From: Paragonimus westermani | Lineage: Eukaryota > Platyhelminthes > Trematoda > Plagiorchiida > Troglotrematidae | Assembly (NCBI GenBank): GCA_008508345.1 | Contig: QNGE01000294.1 | Location: forward strand, 216,634 to 280,633 | Direction: 5' to 3' | DNA length: 64,000 bases | Part shown: positions 60,701 to 64,000 of the stretch, piece by piece | How the letters are laid out: each line of letters starts with the position of its first letter | Numbering within the stretch: the first letter of the stretch is position 1 | Translations under genes and position numbers: made by a program | Notes under the pieces: generated by a model | Databases searched by the model: none | Seen by the model: only the letters and a program-made list of their open reading frames with translations | What the model was told of the DNA's origin: nothing

Positions 60701-63422
60701 TAGTGTCCATCTAGCAATCAGATTGGTGTGTAACATGTTCGAATAGTTGAAACTTTAATCGGTGCAAAGTCTCTTGTCAGCCAGTGTACCTATCGTTACG
60801 TTGAAACAGTGGTTACGTAGCACTCTTGATAAGACGAGGACTGAAGGCCACACTTTGCCGCTCATATAAGTCAACTAAGCTTACTGTGTTGCAGCCAACA
60901 TTGCGAATGCCCATAACCCCGGGAAAAGATCCATTGCCAATACTCACCAAATCAAACCATGTTAGTGAATTTACCTGTATATGCAAATTGCAATATGTAG
61001 GCCGCACAATGAACGTACTGGAATCTCGGAGCACATTCCGAAGTGGCTTCTGAATGCCAAAACTGAGACAGTTAGTAGTGTCACAACAAAACAACTGGTT
61101 GATTCGGGCCACACAGTAGATCCTGCGAAGGTCTTCGGTGTCGTTTGTCAAACTGTGAAAAAACGCGCTTAAGCTATTTCTGAAGCTCCAACTATACACT
61201 AAAAATCATCCTTGTGTACCTAAGAACAAATGACAATGAAGTTGGCAATACCTTGATAATCCACTGAACATGGGCCAAGCATTAATGGTTTAGTTCATAT
61301 TAATACCTTATCTGCTGATTGTTCACTACTTGTTTTCCACACTTTCTTACCATGTTCATATAACTCTACGTAGCTGCCTATACTGATTATTCGTACATTG
61401 ACTAAAATTCCAAATACGCGAGCATTGCATACATTATGATTATAGCAACCAAGAGCTTGATCAAAAGGTATTGTGGCTAGGGTCACCGCTCACCTCAACA
61501 GTGATACGGTATATCCCAGAAGAAACCGTCACAAAGAAGGTTGAAAAATTAACTGAAGACTAGATGAAAGAACTGGAAATGGTATGGATGTAGGTACGCC
61601 ATTGACTGCGACACATCGCCATCTTGGAAGACGTTTTGAACCAGTGATTTGAGTGGTCAGGAGGACCTCAGCCAGGCATGCGACACCTAGCCACTTTGCT
61701 TAGTGGAACAGCTAGTGTCTTCGTACTTCTTGACCACGTTGTTACCTGACCATCGCTACGCAGTTATCCCTAACTTTCGATAACGTACGTGACCCAACCA
61801 TCGCAGGGTGTGCAGCTTGATCACTTGGCCGATTGATCGCGCATCCAGAGAGTTCCGAAATACGCGCCAGCGAGTGGCCATATCGCTCACGCGATCAGTC
61901 GTAATATGGGCAAAGTGGCGCAGACAACGATGGTCAAACACAGCAAGTCGTTCGTCATTTTTGTTGTAAACAGGCCACATTTCCGAACCATAGGGCAAAA
62001 CAGAGCAAAAGCATTATGTATCCTTCCTTCTAGCGACAGACTAACGTCCTTTTGACGCCACAGATGACACAGGCTGACAAAGACAACTCGTGATTTTACT
62101 ATCCTCGCTGGTATCTTATCAGTAATATTAAAAGCTGGCGAGACAGTGTTACCCAAGTATGTGAAACTGTCCGCGGTCTCGAGTGGATTACACGCAGTGG
62201 AAAAGTGAGAGCGGAAATTTCTCAGTCTTGAAGCAGCACTTTACACTCTGAGGGTGCAAAGCGCATTTCATACAAACCAGCCCGGTCACTTATCTTGTCC
62301 AGCATGGCCTGGATGGCTTCGGCAGAGGGACTAAGTAAGACACTGTCAGCCACATACTCTAGATCCGTTAACCGGGCGCCAAGAATTAGTTCAACACCAA
62401 GCTCCCTGGACTCCTCGAACGCACTTTCCAAAATGTCGTTCATGGAAAAATTGAACACGGAGGGTGACATCGAACACCCTTCACGAACACTACTCGAAGT
62501 GATGAACGCCCGAGACAGCTGTCCATAAACTTTCACCCCGATTGCAGAGTGAGTCTGTAGTGATCTCGATAGGTCCACGTATTTCCCTGGAACTTCCTTA
62601 CGAAGGGGGTAGTTCCATAGAACGGTAGAAACATCCGAATCGTAAGCAGACCTAGGGGTTTAAAAAGGCCTGTAAAAGTTTCAGTGTTCCAACACCCGTC
62701 GCAGAGTAAAAATGTGATCAACTCATCCTCGGCCGAATCGAAGTCCTGCCTGCTCTCCGTGTCTGACTTTCTTTGGGCTTATTGAGCCCATGTAAAATGA
62801 AGCCAGTGAGTAACTTGCACGCAGCACACAAAATATAATTGCTATGTAGACACTACAATTTTGCCTGTACACACCCATTCCCATACACATTCGGTCATCA
62901 TTTCGTATGCGTAACTGAAGGGTAGGAAAGAAGTGTTGTTAGTGCACACATTTTACATAAAAATTTTGATCGTCAGCAGCTCCTCATGAATCAATTGACG
63001 TAACATCCATAACAAAAGATAGGTTCTACAATGCTATCGAAAAGGTGTTGGCGACAACGCCAGTGTTTTCAAACATGTTCACCTACTTTGAAATTACGTT
63101 CGAAATCCGCCAGTTCACGACAGTGCGAATCGACCAGTTCATCCAAATTTAAACTGCCCAAGACAACCCAGTCTTTGAATGGTTCCACAGAAGCTATGAG
63201 ACGAGTGAATAGGAACTCCGCTTTACGATAGCATACTCGTAATCCGTTAGCTTGATTTTCTATGATCATAGGAAATATCAGAGTCGATGCACCCGCCTTT
63301 TCCTCATCGGATACCGGGCGGAATTCATTCACTCCACGAAAGTGGTTTGGAACGGAAATAAATTTCTGCATTTCTCGATAGTATTTCGTCTTGATCTGCC
63401 AGTGGGTGGAACGTAAAATATC
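3443..63422 (-). CDS. DYNC2H1: Cytoplasmic dynein-2 heavy chain, partial gene (17 exons, both ends outside the window)
   Basis: This is the motor subunit of dynein-2, which powers retrograde intraflagellar transport in cilia and flagella. Seventeen minus-strand exons join with matching phases: 63422-63087, 59663-59474, 58824-58574, 55168-54969, 53887-53732, 53646-53535, 43554-43225, 34553-34233, 32733-32200, 28461-27925, 25780-25631, 21988-21708, 18057-17700, 14694-14430, 11632-11295, 6220-6008, 3741-3443. They total 4,871 nt, about 1,623 codons, with no stop. The order follows the human protein: tail, linker, AAA1 ([17 protein letters not shown]), AAA2 ([15 protein letters not shown]), AAA3 P-loop (GPEGCGK). 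Residues such as [21 protein letters not shown] and [16 protein letters not shown] separate dynein-2 from axonemal and dynein-1 chains. The start codon, promoter, AAA4-6, stalk and C-terminus are outside the window. Identification is from recognised family sequence; the exon borders are mine, placed by splice consensus and phase. Confidence 0.96.
3742..6007 (-). other. DYNC2H1: DYNC2H1 intron P-Q (2,266 bp)
   Basis: The intron has GT-AG borders. It contains repeat C (minus copy, 4270-4520). The remainder, about 4521-6007, is unremarkable AT-rich sequence with no recognised gene. Confidence 0.8.
4270..4520 (-). repeat. Dispersed repeat C, minus-strand copy
   Basis: The reverse complement aligns along its whole length with 780-1005, including CGGACCAGCGGAAGAGACAC-type words and the terminal CATAAAC plus GCGCGCG run. 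Divergence is considerable, so this is an old family. Function is unknown. Confidence 0.55.
6008..6220 (-). CDS. DYNC2H1: DYNC2H1 exon P (AAA2-AAA3 segment)
   Basis: The exon is 213 nt, 71 codons, phase 0/0, with acceptor tcatcctgtcag and donor GTATGT. The product starts [20 protein letters not shown], contains [20 protein letters not shown] and ends [13 protein letters not shown], matching the human DYVVETSLVGTVMNGLSHL and PPDFHKPMD segments. It is the link between AAA2 and AAA3. Confidence 0.94.
6716..6762. repeat. (GT)n dinucleotide microsatellite
   Basis: About 23 uninterrupted GT units (47 bp) run up to the sequence GCACATGC. It lies in an intron. Such tracts are length-variable. Confidence 0.97.
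9590..9760 (+). repeat. Dispersed repeat W, copy 1
   Basis: It shares with 42160-42360, in the same orientation, the order GAGGTTGT, TAGTGGC/CAGTGGC, GTTTTTGTC/GTTGTCGGT, CGAG/GGGTTGT and TGTGAAGTAAG. About two thirds of bases agree by eye. No ORF or terminal repeat is seen, so the class is unknown. Confidence 0.45.
10315..10753 (+). pseudogene. Penelope-like element, GIY-YIG endonuclease end (copy B)
   Basis: The frame is open to a stop at 10751-10753 and reads [67 protein letters not shown] and [11 protein letters not shown]. Compared with copy A it lacks six residues (GDVYMS) exactly at the second conserved motif of the GIY-YIG nuclease, so the active site is removed although the frame is kept. 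The open frame extends upstream to 10106, but 10106-10310 shows no family similarity and is probably unrelated flank. RT is absent. Confidence 0.82.
10754..10940 (+). mobile_element. 3' non-coding end of Penelope-like copy B
   Basis: It is collinear with the end of copy A without the element-Y insertion: ATAACTGGCATGTTTTACG, CGACTGATGAGAGTAAATG, TGTTAACATATCG, ATATGTCTTC and CTGATGAAGTGGTT. It gives the empty-site form that proves the insertion in copy A. Confidence 0.72.
11295..11632 (-). CDS. DYNC2H1: DYNC2H1 exon O (AAA2 Walker B region)
   Basis: The exon is 338 nt, phase 1 in (AT completes a GAT codon) and phase 0 out (AAG|GTCAGA). The product includes [69 protein letters not shown] and ends LDWVYQK. 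CDGDID is the degenerate AAA2 Walker B (Asp in place of the catalytic Glu), as in other dynein-2 chains. Confidence 0.95.
12834..12955 (+). mobile_element. tRNA-like SINE family 2, copy 2
   Basis: It contains GGTGCAATGGTCGACACGG followed by a B-box-like GGAGTTCAAATTCC and a tail GGATATGCAGCACTAGCGAA also found at 2794-2820. The arrangement suggests a Pol III type 2 promoter. The tRNA of origin cannot be told. Confidence 0.55.
13645..13745 (+). repeat. Dispersed repeat Z, copy 1
   Basis: It shares with 23878-23985, same orientation, the words ATGGGGGGC, GATGACA/GAATGACATTG, ACTG(C/T)TGCC, AA(C/T)TTGTGT, GATACA/AATACA and CATGAAT. Nothing indicates coding capacity. Confidence 0.55.
14430..14694 (-). 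CDS. DYNC2H1: DYNC2H1 exon N (AAA2 Walker A)
   Basis: The exon is 265 nt, phase 0 in and phase 1 out (GTC G|GTAAAC), with acceptor ttatattttaacag. The product includes [62 protein letters not shown] and ends [12 protein letters not shown]2 binds but does not usually hydrolyse nucleotide; the P-loop is complete. Confidence 0.95.
14695..17699 (-). other. DYNC2H1: DYNC2H1 intron M-N (3,005 bp)
   Basis: Both flanking exons meet in phase 0. The intron contains the LRR exon at 15914-16057 and a single ambiguous base at 16416. I recognise no other exon or repeat. Confidence 0.8.
15914..16057 (-). CDS. Isolated leucine-rich-repeat exon inside a dynein intron
   Basis: A 144-nt minus-strand block has excellent splice borders: acceptor ttgtctgtctctcccgcag at its 5' side and donor GTAAGT at its 3' side. 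It reads 48 codons in phase 0/0: [20 protein letters not shown], then [20 protein letters not shown] and NQLGS. This is one complete 28-residue ribonuclease-inhibitor-type LRR (LxxLxLxxNxL) plus the start of the next. It lies between DYNC2H1 exons M and N, same strand, in a phase-0 intron, so inclusion would keep the dynein frame; but LRRs are not known in this part of dynein. It may be one exon of a nested or neighbouring LRR gene, an alternative cassette exon, or an assembly chimera. I found no second LRR exon nearby by eye. Confidence 0.7.
17700..18057 (-). CDS. DYNC2H1: DYNC2H1 exon M (AAA1-AAA2 segment)
   Basis: The exon is 358 nt, phase 2 in and phase 0 out, with acceptor gacacttgtag and donor GTGTGT. 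The product begins [20 protein letters not shown] and includes [16 protein letters not shown] before ending HIFPVKAQ. A nearer acceptor (tgcag, exon start 18038) would leave out the conserved (R)ELLTP-like segment and break phase, so 18057 is preferred. An Asp/Gly-rich stretch near [16 protein letters not shown] is not in vertebrates (from memory). Confidence 0.93.
18500..18660 (+). mobile_element. tRNA-derived SINE family 1, degraded copy
   Basis: It keeps TTTAGGTATGC, TTTCTGTCACTGG, a mutated B-box (GGTTTGTATCC), CAGCCGTAG and the tail TCACAATTTGGTCTCATC followed by CATCTGCCAAACTACTCATC, matching the copy at 60026-60170. The A-box part is lost or badly diverged. Confidence 0.7.
21466..21577. 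repeat. 21-bp perfect inverted repeat, 70-bp spacer
   Basis: Positions 21466-21486 and 21557-21577 are exact reverse complements (TTTCAAGTGGATGTGGAATG plus A). An ambiguous N sits at 21556, right at the edge of the right arm, so a sequencing or assembly foldback is possible. Confidence 0.9.
21708..21988 (-). CDS. DYNC2H1: DYNC2H1 exon L (AAA1 sensor and large-to-small subdomain)
   Basis: The exon is 281 nt, phase 0 in and phase 2 out (AA|GTGAGG), with acceptor gcccccatcttcag. The product starts [17 protein letters not shown], contains [40 protein letters not shown] and ends LVSIFELA. It carries the AAA1 sensor-I region. Confidence 0.95.
22290..22410 (+). repeat. Dispersed repeat X, plus copy
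   Basis: The block ACAAAATC(C/G)GGAG ... CCAAAGGGCTT(C/A)CC ... TAACCA(A)GGC ... is also present, reverse-complemented, at 23540-23650. Similarity is clear only over about 100 bp. Class unknown. Confidence 0.45.
23540..23650 (-). repeat. Dispersed repeat X, minus copy
   Basis: The reverse complement shares AACAAAATCCGGAG, GCCAAAGGGCTTACC and TAACCAAGGC with 22310-22400. The two copies lie 1.2 kb apart in inverted orientation. Confidence 0.45.
23878..23985 (+). repeat. Dispersed repeat Z, copy 2
   Basis: It is collinear with 13645-13745 (ATGGGGGGC ... ATGACAATGCACTGTTGCC ... TTGTGTAGATACA). An open frame of about 100 codons runs across it, but its overlap with a repeat argues against a real gene. 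Confidence 0.55.
25126..25225 (+). mobile_element. tRNA-like SINE family 2, copy 3 (poor)
   Basis: It resembles copy 2 in TTGGTCGTGCCAA, GGAGCAGTGGTCAACACGGTT and a B-box-like AGAGTCCTAATCC. The downstream tail is not preserved. Weakest of the three copies. Confidence 0.35.
25631..25780 (-). CDS. DYNC2H1: DYNC2H1 exon K (AAA1 Walker B)
   Basis: The exon is 150 nt, 50 codons, phase 0/0, with acceptor ttgcactaag and donor GTTGGT. The product is [20 protein letters not shown], then [20 protein letters not shown], ending VSMQIQ. The Walker B CFDEFNR with its catalytic Asp and Glu is intact, so AAA1 should hydrolyse ATP. Confidence 0.95.
25781..27924 (-). other. DYNC2H1: DYNC2H1 intron J-K (2,144 bp)
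   Basis: A plus-strand open frame of about 100 codons ends at 27199 with a Ser/Gly/His-rich tail, but has no family similarity. Otherwise nothing is recognised. Confidence 0.7.
27925..28461 (-). CDS. DYNC2H1: DYNC2H1 exon J (end of linker and AAA1 Walker A)
   Basis: The exon is 537 nt, 179 codons, phase 0/0, with acceptor catgtttctcag and donor GTCAGT. The product includes [58 protein letters not shown] and the Walker A motif [10 protein letters not shown] about a dozen residues from its end. AAA1 is the main ATPase site of dynein and all P-loop residues are present. A segment around [15 protein letters not shown] appears inserted relative to vertebrates. Confidence 0.96.
31310..31448 (+). 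mobile_element. Short retroposon Y, copy 2, 5'-truncated, with 15-bp target-site duplication
   Basis: The body is 31325-31433. It is bounded by a perfect 15-bp direct repeat AACTAATCAGTTTCA at 31310-31324 and 31434-31448. The 5' end starts inside the element compared with copy 1, while the 3' end GTGCGGATATCT is kept. 5' truncation plus a target-site duplication is the signature of target-primed reverse transcription. Confidence 0.82.
31511..31627. other. Assembly gap (117 N)
   Basis: A run of 117 undetermined bases falls between two 90-bp perfectly complementary arms (31323-31412 and 31628-31717). The 3' end of retroposon Y copy 3 must lie inside it. Confidence 0.99.
31628..31785 (-). mobile_element. 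Short retroposon Y, copy 3 (inverted, 3' end in the gap)
   Basis: The reverse complement contains ACAACACTCCTGAGGAAGG, CCACC-CGA-GGTGG hairpin, TTGAAACGTAGAGTATTAC and the same body as copies 1 and 2. Its first 90 bp beside the gap are identical (reversed) to copy 2, so the two copies are young or the locus is a foldback. Confidence 0.82.
32200..32733 (-). CDS. DYNC2H1: DYNC2H1 exon I (linker C-terminal part)
   Basis: The exon is 534 nt, 178 codons, phase 0/0, with acceptor tcccctaacag and donor GTGGGT. The product contains [60 protein letters not shown] and ends STLKKELQ. The FPRFYFL(G/S)[10 protein letters not shown] block is universal in dynein heavy chains. The stretch around [15 protein letters not shown] looks longer than in vertebrates (comparison from memory). 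Confidence 0.95.
32734..34232 (-). other. DYNC2H1: DYNC2H1 intron H-I (1,499 bp)
   Basis: The intron contains the Penelope-like 3' end (33385-33740) and an AT dinucleotide patch around 34040-34060. Nothing else is recognised. Confidence 0.8.
33385..33740 (+). pseudogene. Penelope-like element C, last part of the ORF and 3' end
   Basis: An open frame ending at about 33624 reads [59 protein letters not shown] and KTQPVSM. This is the conserved region after the GIY-YIG core in Penelope-like elements (H..TGH.ID..SF.IL..R...L...E...I....P.LC.QK). Downstream TTCGACTGATAACAATAAAC at 33705-33725 echoes CGACTGATGAGAGTAAA of copies A and B. It belongs to a family diverged from A/B. Confidence 0.72.
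34233..34553 (-). CDS. DYNC2H1: DYNC2H1 exon H (linker)
   Basis: The exon is 321 nt, 107 codons, phase 0/0, with acceptor ctaccatccag and donor GTAAGT. The product starts [20 protein letters not shown], continues through [20 protein letters not shown] and ends LKEQLANMQ. The RRWVYLEPI(F/L)GRGALPKE string is diagnostic for dynein heavy-chain linkers of the dynein-2 type. Confidence 0.95.
35396..35535 (-). mobile_element. tRNA-derived SINE family 1, minus copy of a head-to-head pair
   Basis: The reverse complement has TAGTTCAGTTGG (A-box), GGTTCGAATCC (perfect B-box) and CAGCCGGAATCCGGAGTC. The 5' flank AAATTTCTGACTTCCTGG matches the flank of the 60-kb copies. Only the tail is shortened. Confidence 0.82.
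35590..35765 (+). mobile_element. tRNA-derived SINE family 1, plus copy of a head-to-head pair
   Basis: It carries GGTTTCGTAGCCGAGCTGG (A-box), CTGTGTCTGTCACTGG and the B-box GGTTCGATTCC, then CAGCCGAAGTCCAGATTTT. The 5' flank GGATGGATGGGTAAC and TGTGAAAATTCGG matches the minus copy at 46256-46445. It faces the copy at 35396-35535. Confidence 0.82.
36360..37450 (-). pseudogene. Penelope-like reverse transcriptase remnant
   Basis: Read on the minus strand: [14 protein letters not shown]; then [17 protein letters not shown] (the PLE hallmark after the fingers, 37160-37218); a segment ending [23 protein letters not shown] near 36860; [18 protein letters not shown] with [15 protein letters not shown]; and after 36550 [17 protein letters not shown] with PNGYLRRLL. 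Order and spacing match Penelope-like RT. Several frameshifts are present and the catalytic YxDD site is damaged (reads YFND in one frame). It is the only RT-domain remnant of this class here. Confidence 0.82.
42160..42400 (+). repeat. Dispersed repeat W, copy 2
   Basis: It is collinear with 9590-9760: GAGGTTGTGGACAATC, CTAGTGGCGTGAATG, GGGTTGTCTGTGAAGTAAG. Copy 2 extends further on the 3' side. Class unknown. Confidence 0.45.
42519..42592 (+). repeat. Imperfect (GAT/GAC)n triplet tract
   Basis: About 24 triplets, nearly all GAT, GAC, AAT or similar, in one register, would encode an Asp-rich run on this strand. There is no surrounding ORF, so it is taken as a decayed microsatellite. Confidence 0.8.
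43225..43554 (-). CDS. DYNC2H1: DYNC2H1 exon G (linker)
   Basis: The exon is 330 nt, 110 codons, phase 0/0, with acceptor cttattttag and donor GTAGGT. The product contains [60 protein letters not shown] and ends [11 protein letters not shown]. It is one of the best conserved parts of the dynein-2 linker and is a clear family match. Confidence 0.95.
46256..46445 (-). mobile_element. tRNA-derived SINE family 1, diverged minus copy
   Basis: The reverse complement has GTGTGGTTCGGATCCAGCCG in place of the B-box region, CAGCCGAAGTCCAGATT, and the 5' flank GGGTGGGTATGTAGGTCC with AAATGTGAAATTCCCGG. The A-box is decayed (GGCTCAACCGG). Confidence 0.75.
46905..47000 (+). mobile_element. SINE family 1, 5'-flank fragment only
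   Basis: GGACAGTCAGTCTGTTGGATT, GTGAATTCCACATGACA and GGGTAGATGTGTAAC parallel 35578-35642 (GGACAGTCATTCTACTGG, GAGTTCCATATGACAC, GGATGGGTAAC). The tRNA-like head is missing. It shows that the family has a 5' region ahead of the tRNA part. Confidence 0.5.
48239..51810 (+). pseudogene. R2-like non-LTR retrotransposon, degenerate copy
   Basis: Pieces of an R2-type single ORF appear in order on the plus strand. At 48239-48349: a finger-like end ([20 protein letters not shown]). At about 50200-50560: RT segment [19 protein letters not shown] and [13 protein letters not shown] with YLIVRLL. At about 50950-51080: [18 protein letters not shown]. At 51156-51220: [13 protein letters not shown]. At 51267-51350: [14 protein letters not shown] and [10 protein letters not shown]. 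At 51723-51808: [19 protein letters not shown]. The APLKPxxR, RLPxDxxxAxFx, GGLGIP, HILQxCPxTH series is characteristic of R2-clade elements. It is broken by many stops and shifts. R2 elements normally sit in 28S rDNA; no rDNA is seen here. Confidence 0.72.
52072..52372. repeat. Perfect 82-bp inverted repeat with 137-bp spacer
   Basis: Arms 52072-52153 and 52291-52372 are exact reverse complements. Each arm contains CTGATGA, a short hairpin (GTCACC ... GGTGAT) and GAAACGTTTGC. The outer flanks do not match. Lack of any mismatch in 82 bp means a recent event or gene conversion. Confidence 0.95.
53535..53646 (-). CDS. DYNC2H1: DYNC2H1 exon F (linker)
   Basis: The exon is 112 nt, phase 2 in and phase 0 out. 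The acceptor is ctttcatttcag and the donor GTAAGT. The product is [18 protein letters not shown] followed by a segment ending REIDQYR. It corresponds to the YLFEEFLMNWHDRL-like part of the dynein-2 linker. It is followed by the longest intron here (9,980 bp), which holds an R2-like retrotransposon. Confidence 0.9.
53732..53887 (-). CDS. DYNC2H1: DYNC2H1 exon E (linker, N-terminal part)
   Basis: The exon is 156 nt, phase 2 in and phase 2 out. The acceptor is gtttcaataaag and the donor GTACAT, a weaker donor chosen because it keeps frame. The product includes [30 protein letters not shown] and FAREDWISF, matching the conserved linker segment with a KEDWITF-like string. It is separated from the next exon by only 85 bp, the smallest intron in the window. 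Confidence 0.88.
53888..54968 (-). other. DYNC2H1: DYNC2H1 intron D-E (1,081 bp)
   Basis: AT-rich intron with GT-AG borders. I see no gene, repeat or RNA in it. Confidence 0.8.
54969..55168 (-). CDS. DYNC2H1: DYNC2H1 exon D (tail/linker boundary)
   Basis: The exon is 200 nt, entering in phase 0 after cccctaacag and leaving in phase 2 at AT|GTGAGC. The product starts [20 protein letters not shown], followed by [10 protein letters not shown]. The [10 protein letters not shown] junction with the exon before is a strongly conserved dynein-2 string, which fixes the splice. Confidence 0.92.
55169..58573 (-). other. DYNC2H1: DYNC2H1 intron C-D (3,405 bp)
   Basis: The intron joins phase 0 exons. 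Several open frames of 60-120 codons occur on both strands, without family similarity. Nothing else is recognised. Confidence 0.75.
58574..58824 (-). CDS. DYNC2H1: DYNC2H1 exon C (tail domain)
   Basis: The exon is 251 nt. Its first two bases (AT) complete a GAT codon with the last G of the previous exon, and it leaves in phase 0 at GAG|GTATAC. The product includes [20 protein letters not shown] and [20 protein letters not shown], ending EQLE. It is helical, charged tail sequence preceding the linker. The intron before it is short (649 bp). Confidence 0.92.
58825..59473 (-). other. DYNC2H1: DYNC2H1 intron B-C (649 bp)
   Basis: Short intron entered in phase 1. Nothing is recognised in it apart from a short purine-rich GAGAGGGAGAGGGAGA run near 58838. 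Confidence 0.8.
59474..59663 (-). CDS. DYNC2H1: DYNC2H1 exon B (tail domain)
   Basis: The exon is 190 nt, entering in phase 0 and leaving in phase 1. The acceptor is aactttacag and the donor GTATGT. The product runs [20 protein letters not shown], then [20 protein letters not shown], and ends in FLTG. It joins directly to ...FERNFK of the exon before, as in other dynein-2 chains. It is the N1/linker-proximal tail and has no nucleotide-binding motif. Confidence 0.93.
59867..59980 (-). mobile_element. tRNA-derived SINE family 1, left arm of palindrome
   Basis: On the minus strand it reads GGCTTCG (acceptor-like), TAGCTCAGCTGG (A-box, perfect consensus), GAGC, an irregular anticodon region, GCTGGTTCGAATCCAGC (T arm with perfect B-box), CGAAGCC (pairs with GGCTTCG), then CTGACTTTTCACAGTTGGG. 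The acceptor and T stems are fully paired, but the 31-nt stretch where the anticodon arm belongs cannot fold as one. It is therefore a SINE head, not a working tRNA. Confidence 0.88.
60026..60139 (+). mobile_element. tRNA-derived SINE family 1, right arm of palindrome
   Basis: This arm is the reverse complement of 59867-59980 with only three differing positions in 114 bp (TC/CT and C/T in the anticodon region). A-box and B-box are intact. The element continues past the arm to about 60170 (AATCTGCCACACTACTCA), matching the copy at 18620-18650. Confidence 0.88.
60826..61230 (+). pseudogene. Penelope-like element D, GIY-YIG endonuclease remnant
   Basis: One frame gives [18 protein letters not shown] (the C.C...YVGRT core, here with the YVG motif intact). 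After a shift, [39 protein letters not shown], and LEAPTIH with NHPCVPKNK follow. The order matches copies A-C but it is clearly a different, more diverged subfamily. Frameshifts make it dead. Confidence 0.75.
61756..62765 (-). pseudogene. Non-LTR retrotransposon (LINE) fragment with reverse transcriptase
   Basis: Read on the minus strand from 62765: [63 protein letters not shown] (RT motif with QGCxLSPxLFN form), [17 protein letters not shown] (YADD-type active site, here YVAD), [14 protein letters not shown], then [15 protein letters not shown] and HTLRWLGHV. The catalytic YADD is changed to YVAD and there are frameshifts, so it is inactive. The end LRWLGHV is the region seen also in the LINE at 1-498. 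Confidence 0.87.
63087..63422 (-). CDS. DYNC2H1: DYNC2H1 exon A (tail domain; first exon in the window)
   Basis: The exon is 336 nt, 112 codons, phase 0 at both ends. It starts after an acceptor ending ttttaccag and ends before the donor GTAGGT. The product begins [18 protein letters not shown], includes [10 protein letters not shown] and [15 protein letters not shown], and ends ADFERNFK. These are typical of the dynein-2 tail (DHC N1 region), which binds intermediate and light-intermediate chains. A second possible donor 4 nt further on (GTGAAC) would break the phase to the next exon, so I rejected it. Confidence 0.93.
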
Positions 63423-64000
63423 CTGGTAAAATACTTGCTGTATTGGTCTTGCACTTATTTGTTACTGACGTGGGTTATTGTTCTAAATCTAGACGCCGAA
63501 GTGAGTGAGAAATAGCCGTAAAAACGAAGTTTTAGTCGTTGGCTTCGGGTTGATGAAGTCAAGAATGACTTCAGGTGAATAGCTCCAGCGGGATCCCAAC
63601 CGAGGATCCAGTCATGTCTTACTACCTTCTTTCCATATAAGACTTTGGTTGCCGACTGATTGCTGAAAACCTTTTGTTCAAAAATCGAGTAGGACTTAGG
63701 CCGTTGTCAAATTCGATCTCGAAAACTGATAATGTATTTCAAGTAGACTCTTCACAAGAACCAAGTAGGCTAAAACTACTAGCTACATTGGTAGACATTT
63801 ACTTGACCTATGTAAAGCATACAAGGTAGAGGGTCTTGTCAAAGAGAACAATCGTTAGGCACGGCTACAAGCTGCGTTGGCCATTTGCCGTAGCATGCAG
63901 AAGAAAAACATAAGTTCACGTGATGATGATGTTTGAACCAAATGGTATCGTTTATTTGAGGCAATGAGCCGACACATTAAAAATCATTTGATAAAATCAG

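Larger units (their letters stand above)
59664..63086 (-). other. DYNC2H1: DYNC2H1 intron A-B (3,423 bp)
   Basis: The intron carries a palindromic SINE pair (59867-60139), a Penelope-like GIY-YIG remnant (60826-61230) and a LINE on the dynein strand (61756-62765). The rest is AT-rich. Confidence 0.8.

Overview
The window is a stretch of a flatworm-like animal nuclear genome, most probably a digenean trematode. The evidence is one large split gene with GT-AG introns of 85 bp to 10 kb, plus degraded Penelope-like elements, non-LTR retrotransposons (including an R2-like copy) and tRNA-derived SINEs. The taxon is an inference from gene style and repeat types. I see no bacterial operon, CRISPR array, rRNA gene or canonical tRNA gene.

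One protein-coding gene dominates: the cytoplasmic dynein-2 heavy chain (DYNC2H1), the retrograde intraflagellar transport motor. It lies on the minus strand from about 63.4 kb down to 3.4 kb. I reconstructed 17 consecutive exons with compatible splice phases and no internal stop, together 4,871 nt or about 1,623 codons. They run from the tail (roughly residue 720 of the 4,307-residue human protein, my estimate) through the linker, AAA1 (P-loop and Walker B intact) and AAA2, to the AAA3 P-loop. The gene is partial at both ends: 5' exons lie above 63,422 and 3' exons below 3,443.

The introns hold most of the sequence and are full of transposon remains. By region: 1-2.8 kb has a LINE 3' end, a Penelope-like GIY-YIG copy with another retroposon inserted in it, and a SINE. 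10.1-10.95 kb has a second GIY-YIG copy. 15.9-16.06 kb has an isolated leucine-rich-repeat exon on the dynein strand. 31.3-31.8 kb has two inverted copies of a short retroposon around an assembly gap. 33.4 kb has a Penelope 3' end. 35.4-35.8 kb has two head-to-head SINEs. 36.4-37.4 kb has a Penelope reverse transcriptase remnant. 48.2-51.8 kb has an R2-like LINE. 52.07-52.37 kb has a perfect 82-bp inverted repeat. 59.87-60.14 kb has a nearly perfect palindrome of two tRNA-derived SINEs. 60.8-61.2 kb has a fourth Penelope GIY-YIG remnant. 61.75-62.77 kb has a second LINE.

The points most worth a second look are the palindromic SINE pairs with intact Pol III boxes, the in-frame LRR exon inside the dynein gene, the short 5'-truncating retroposon with target-site duplications, and a recurrent CTGANGA...GAAA hairpin motif in the Penelope-type repeats that resembles a hammerhead ribozyme core.
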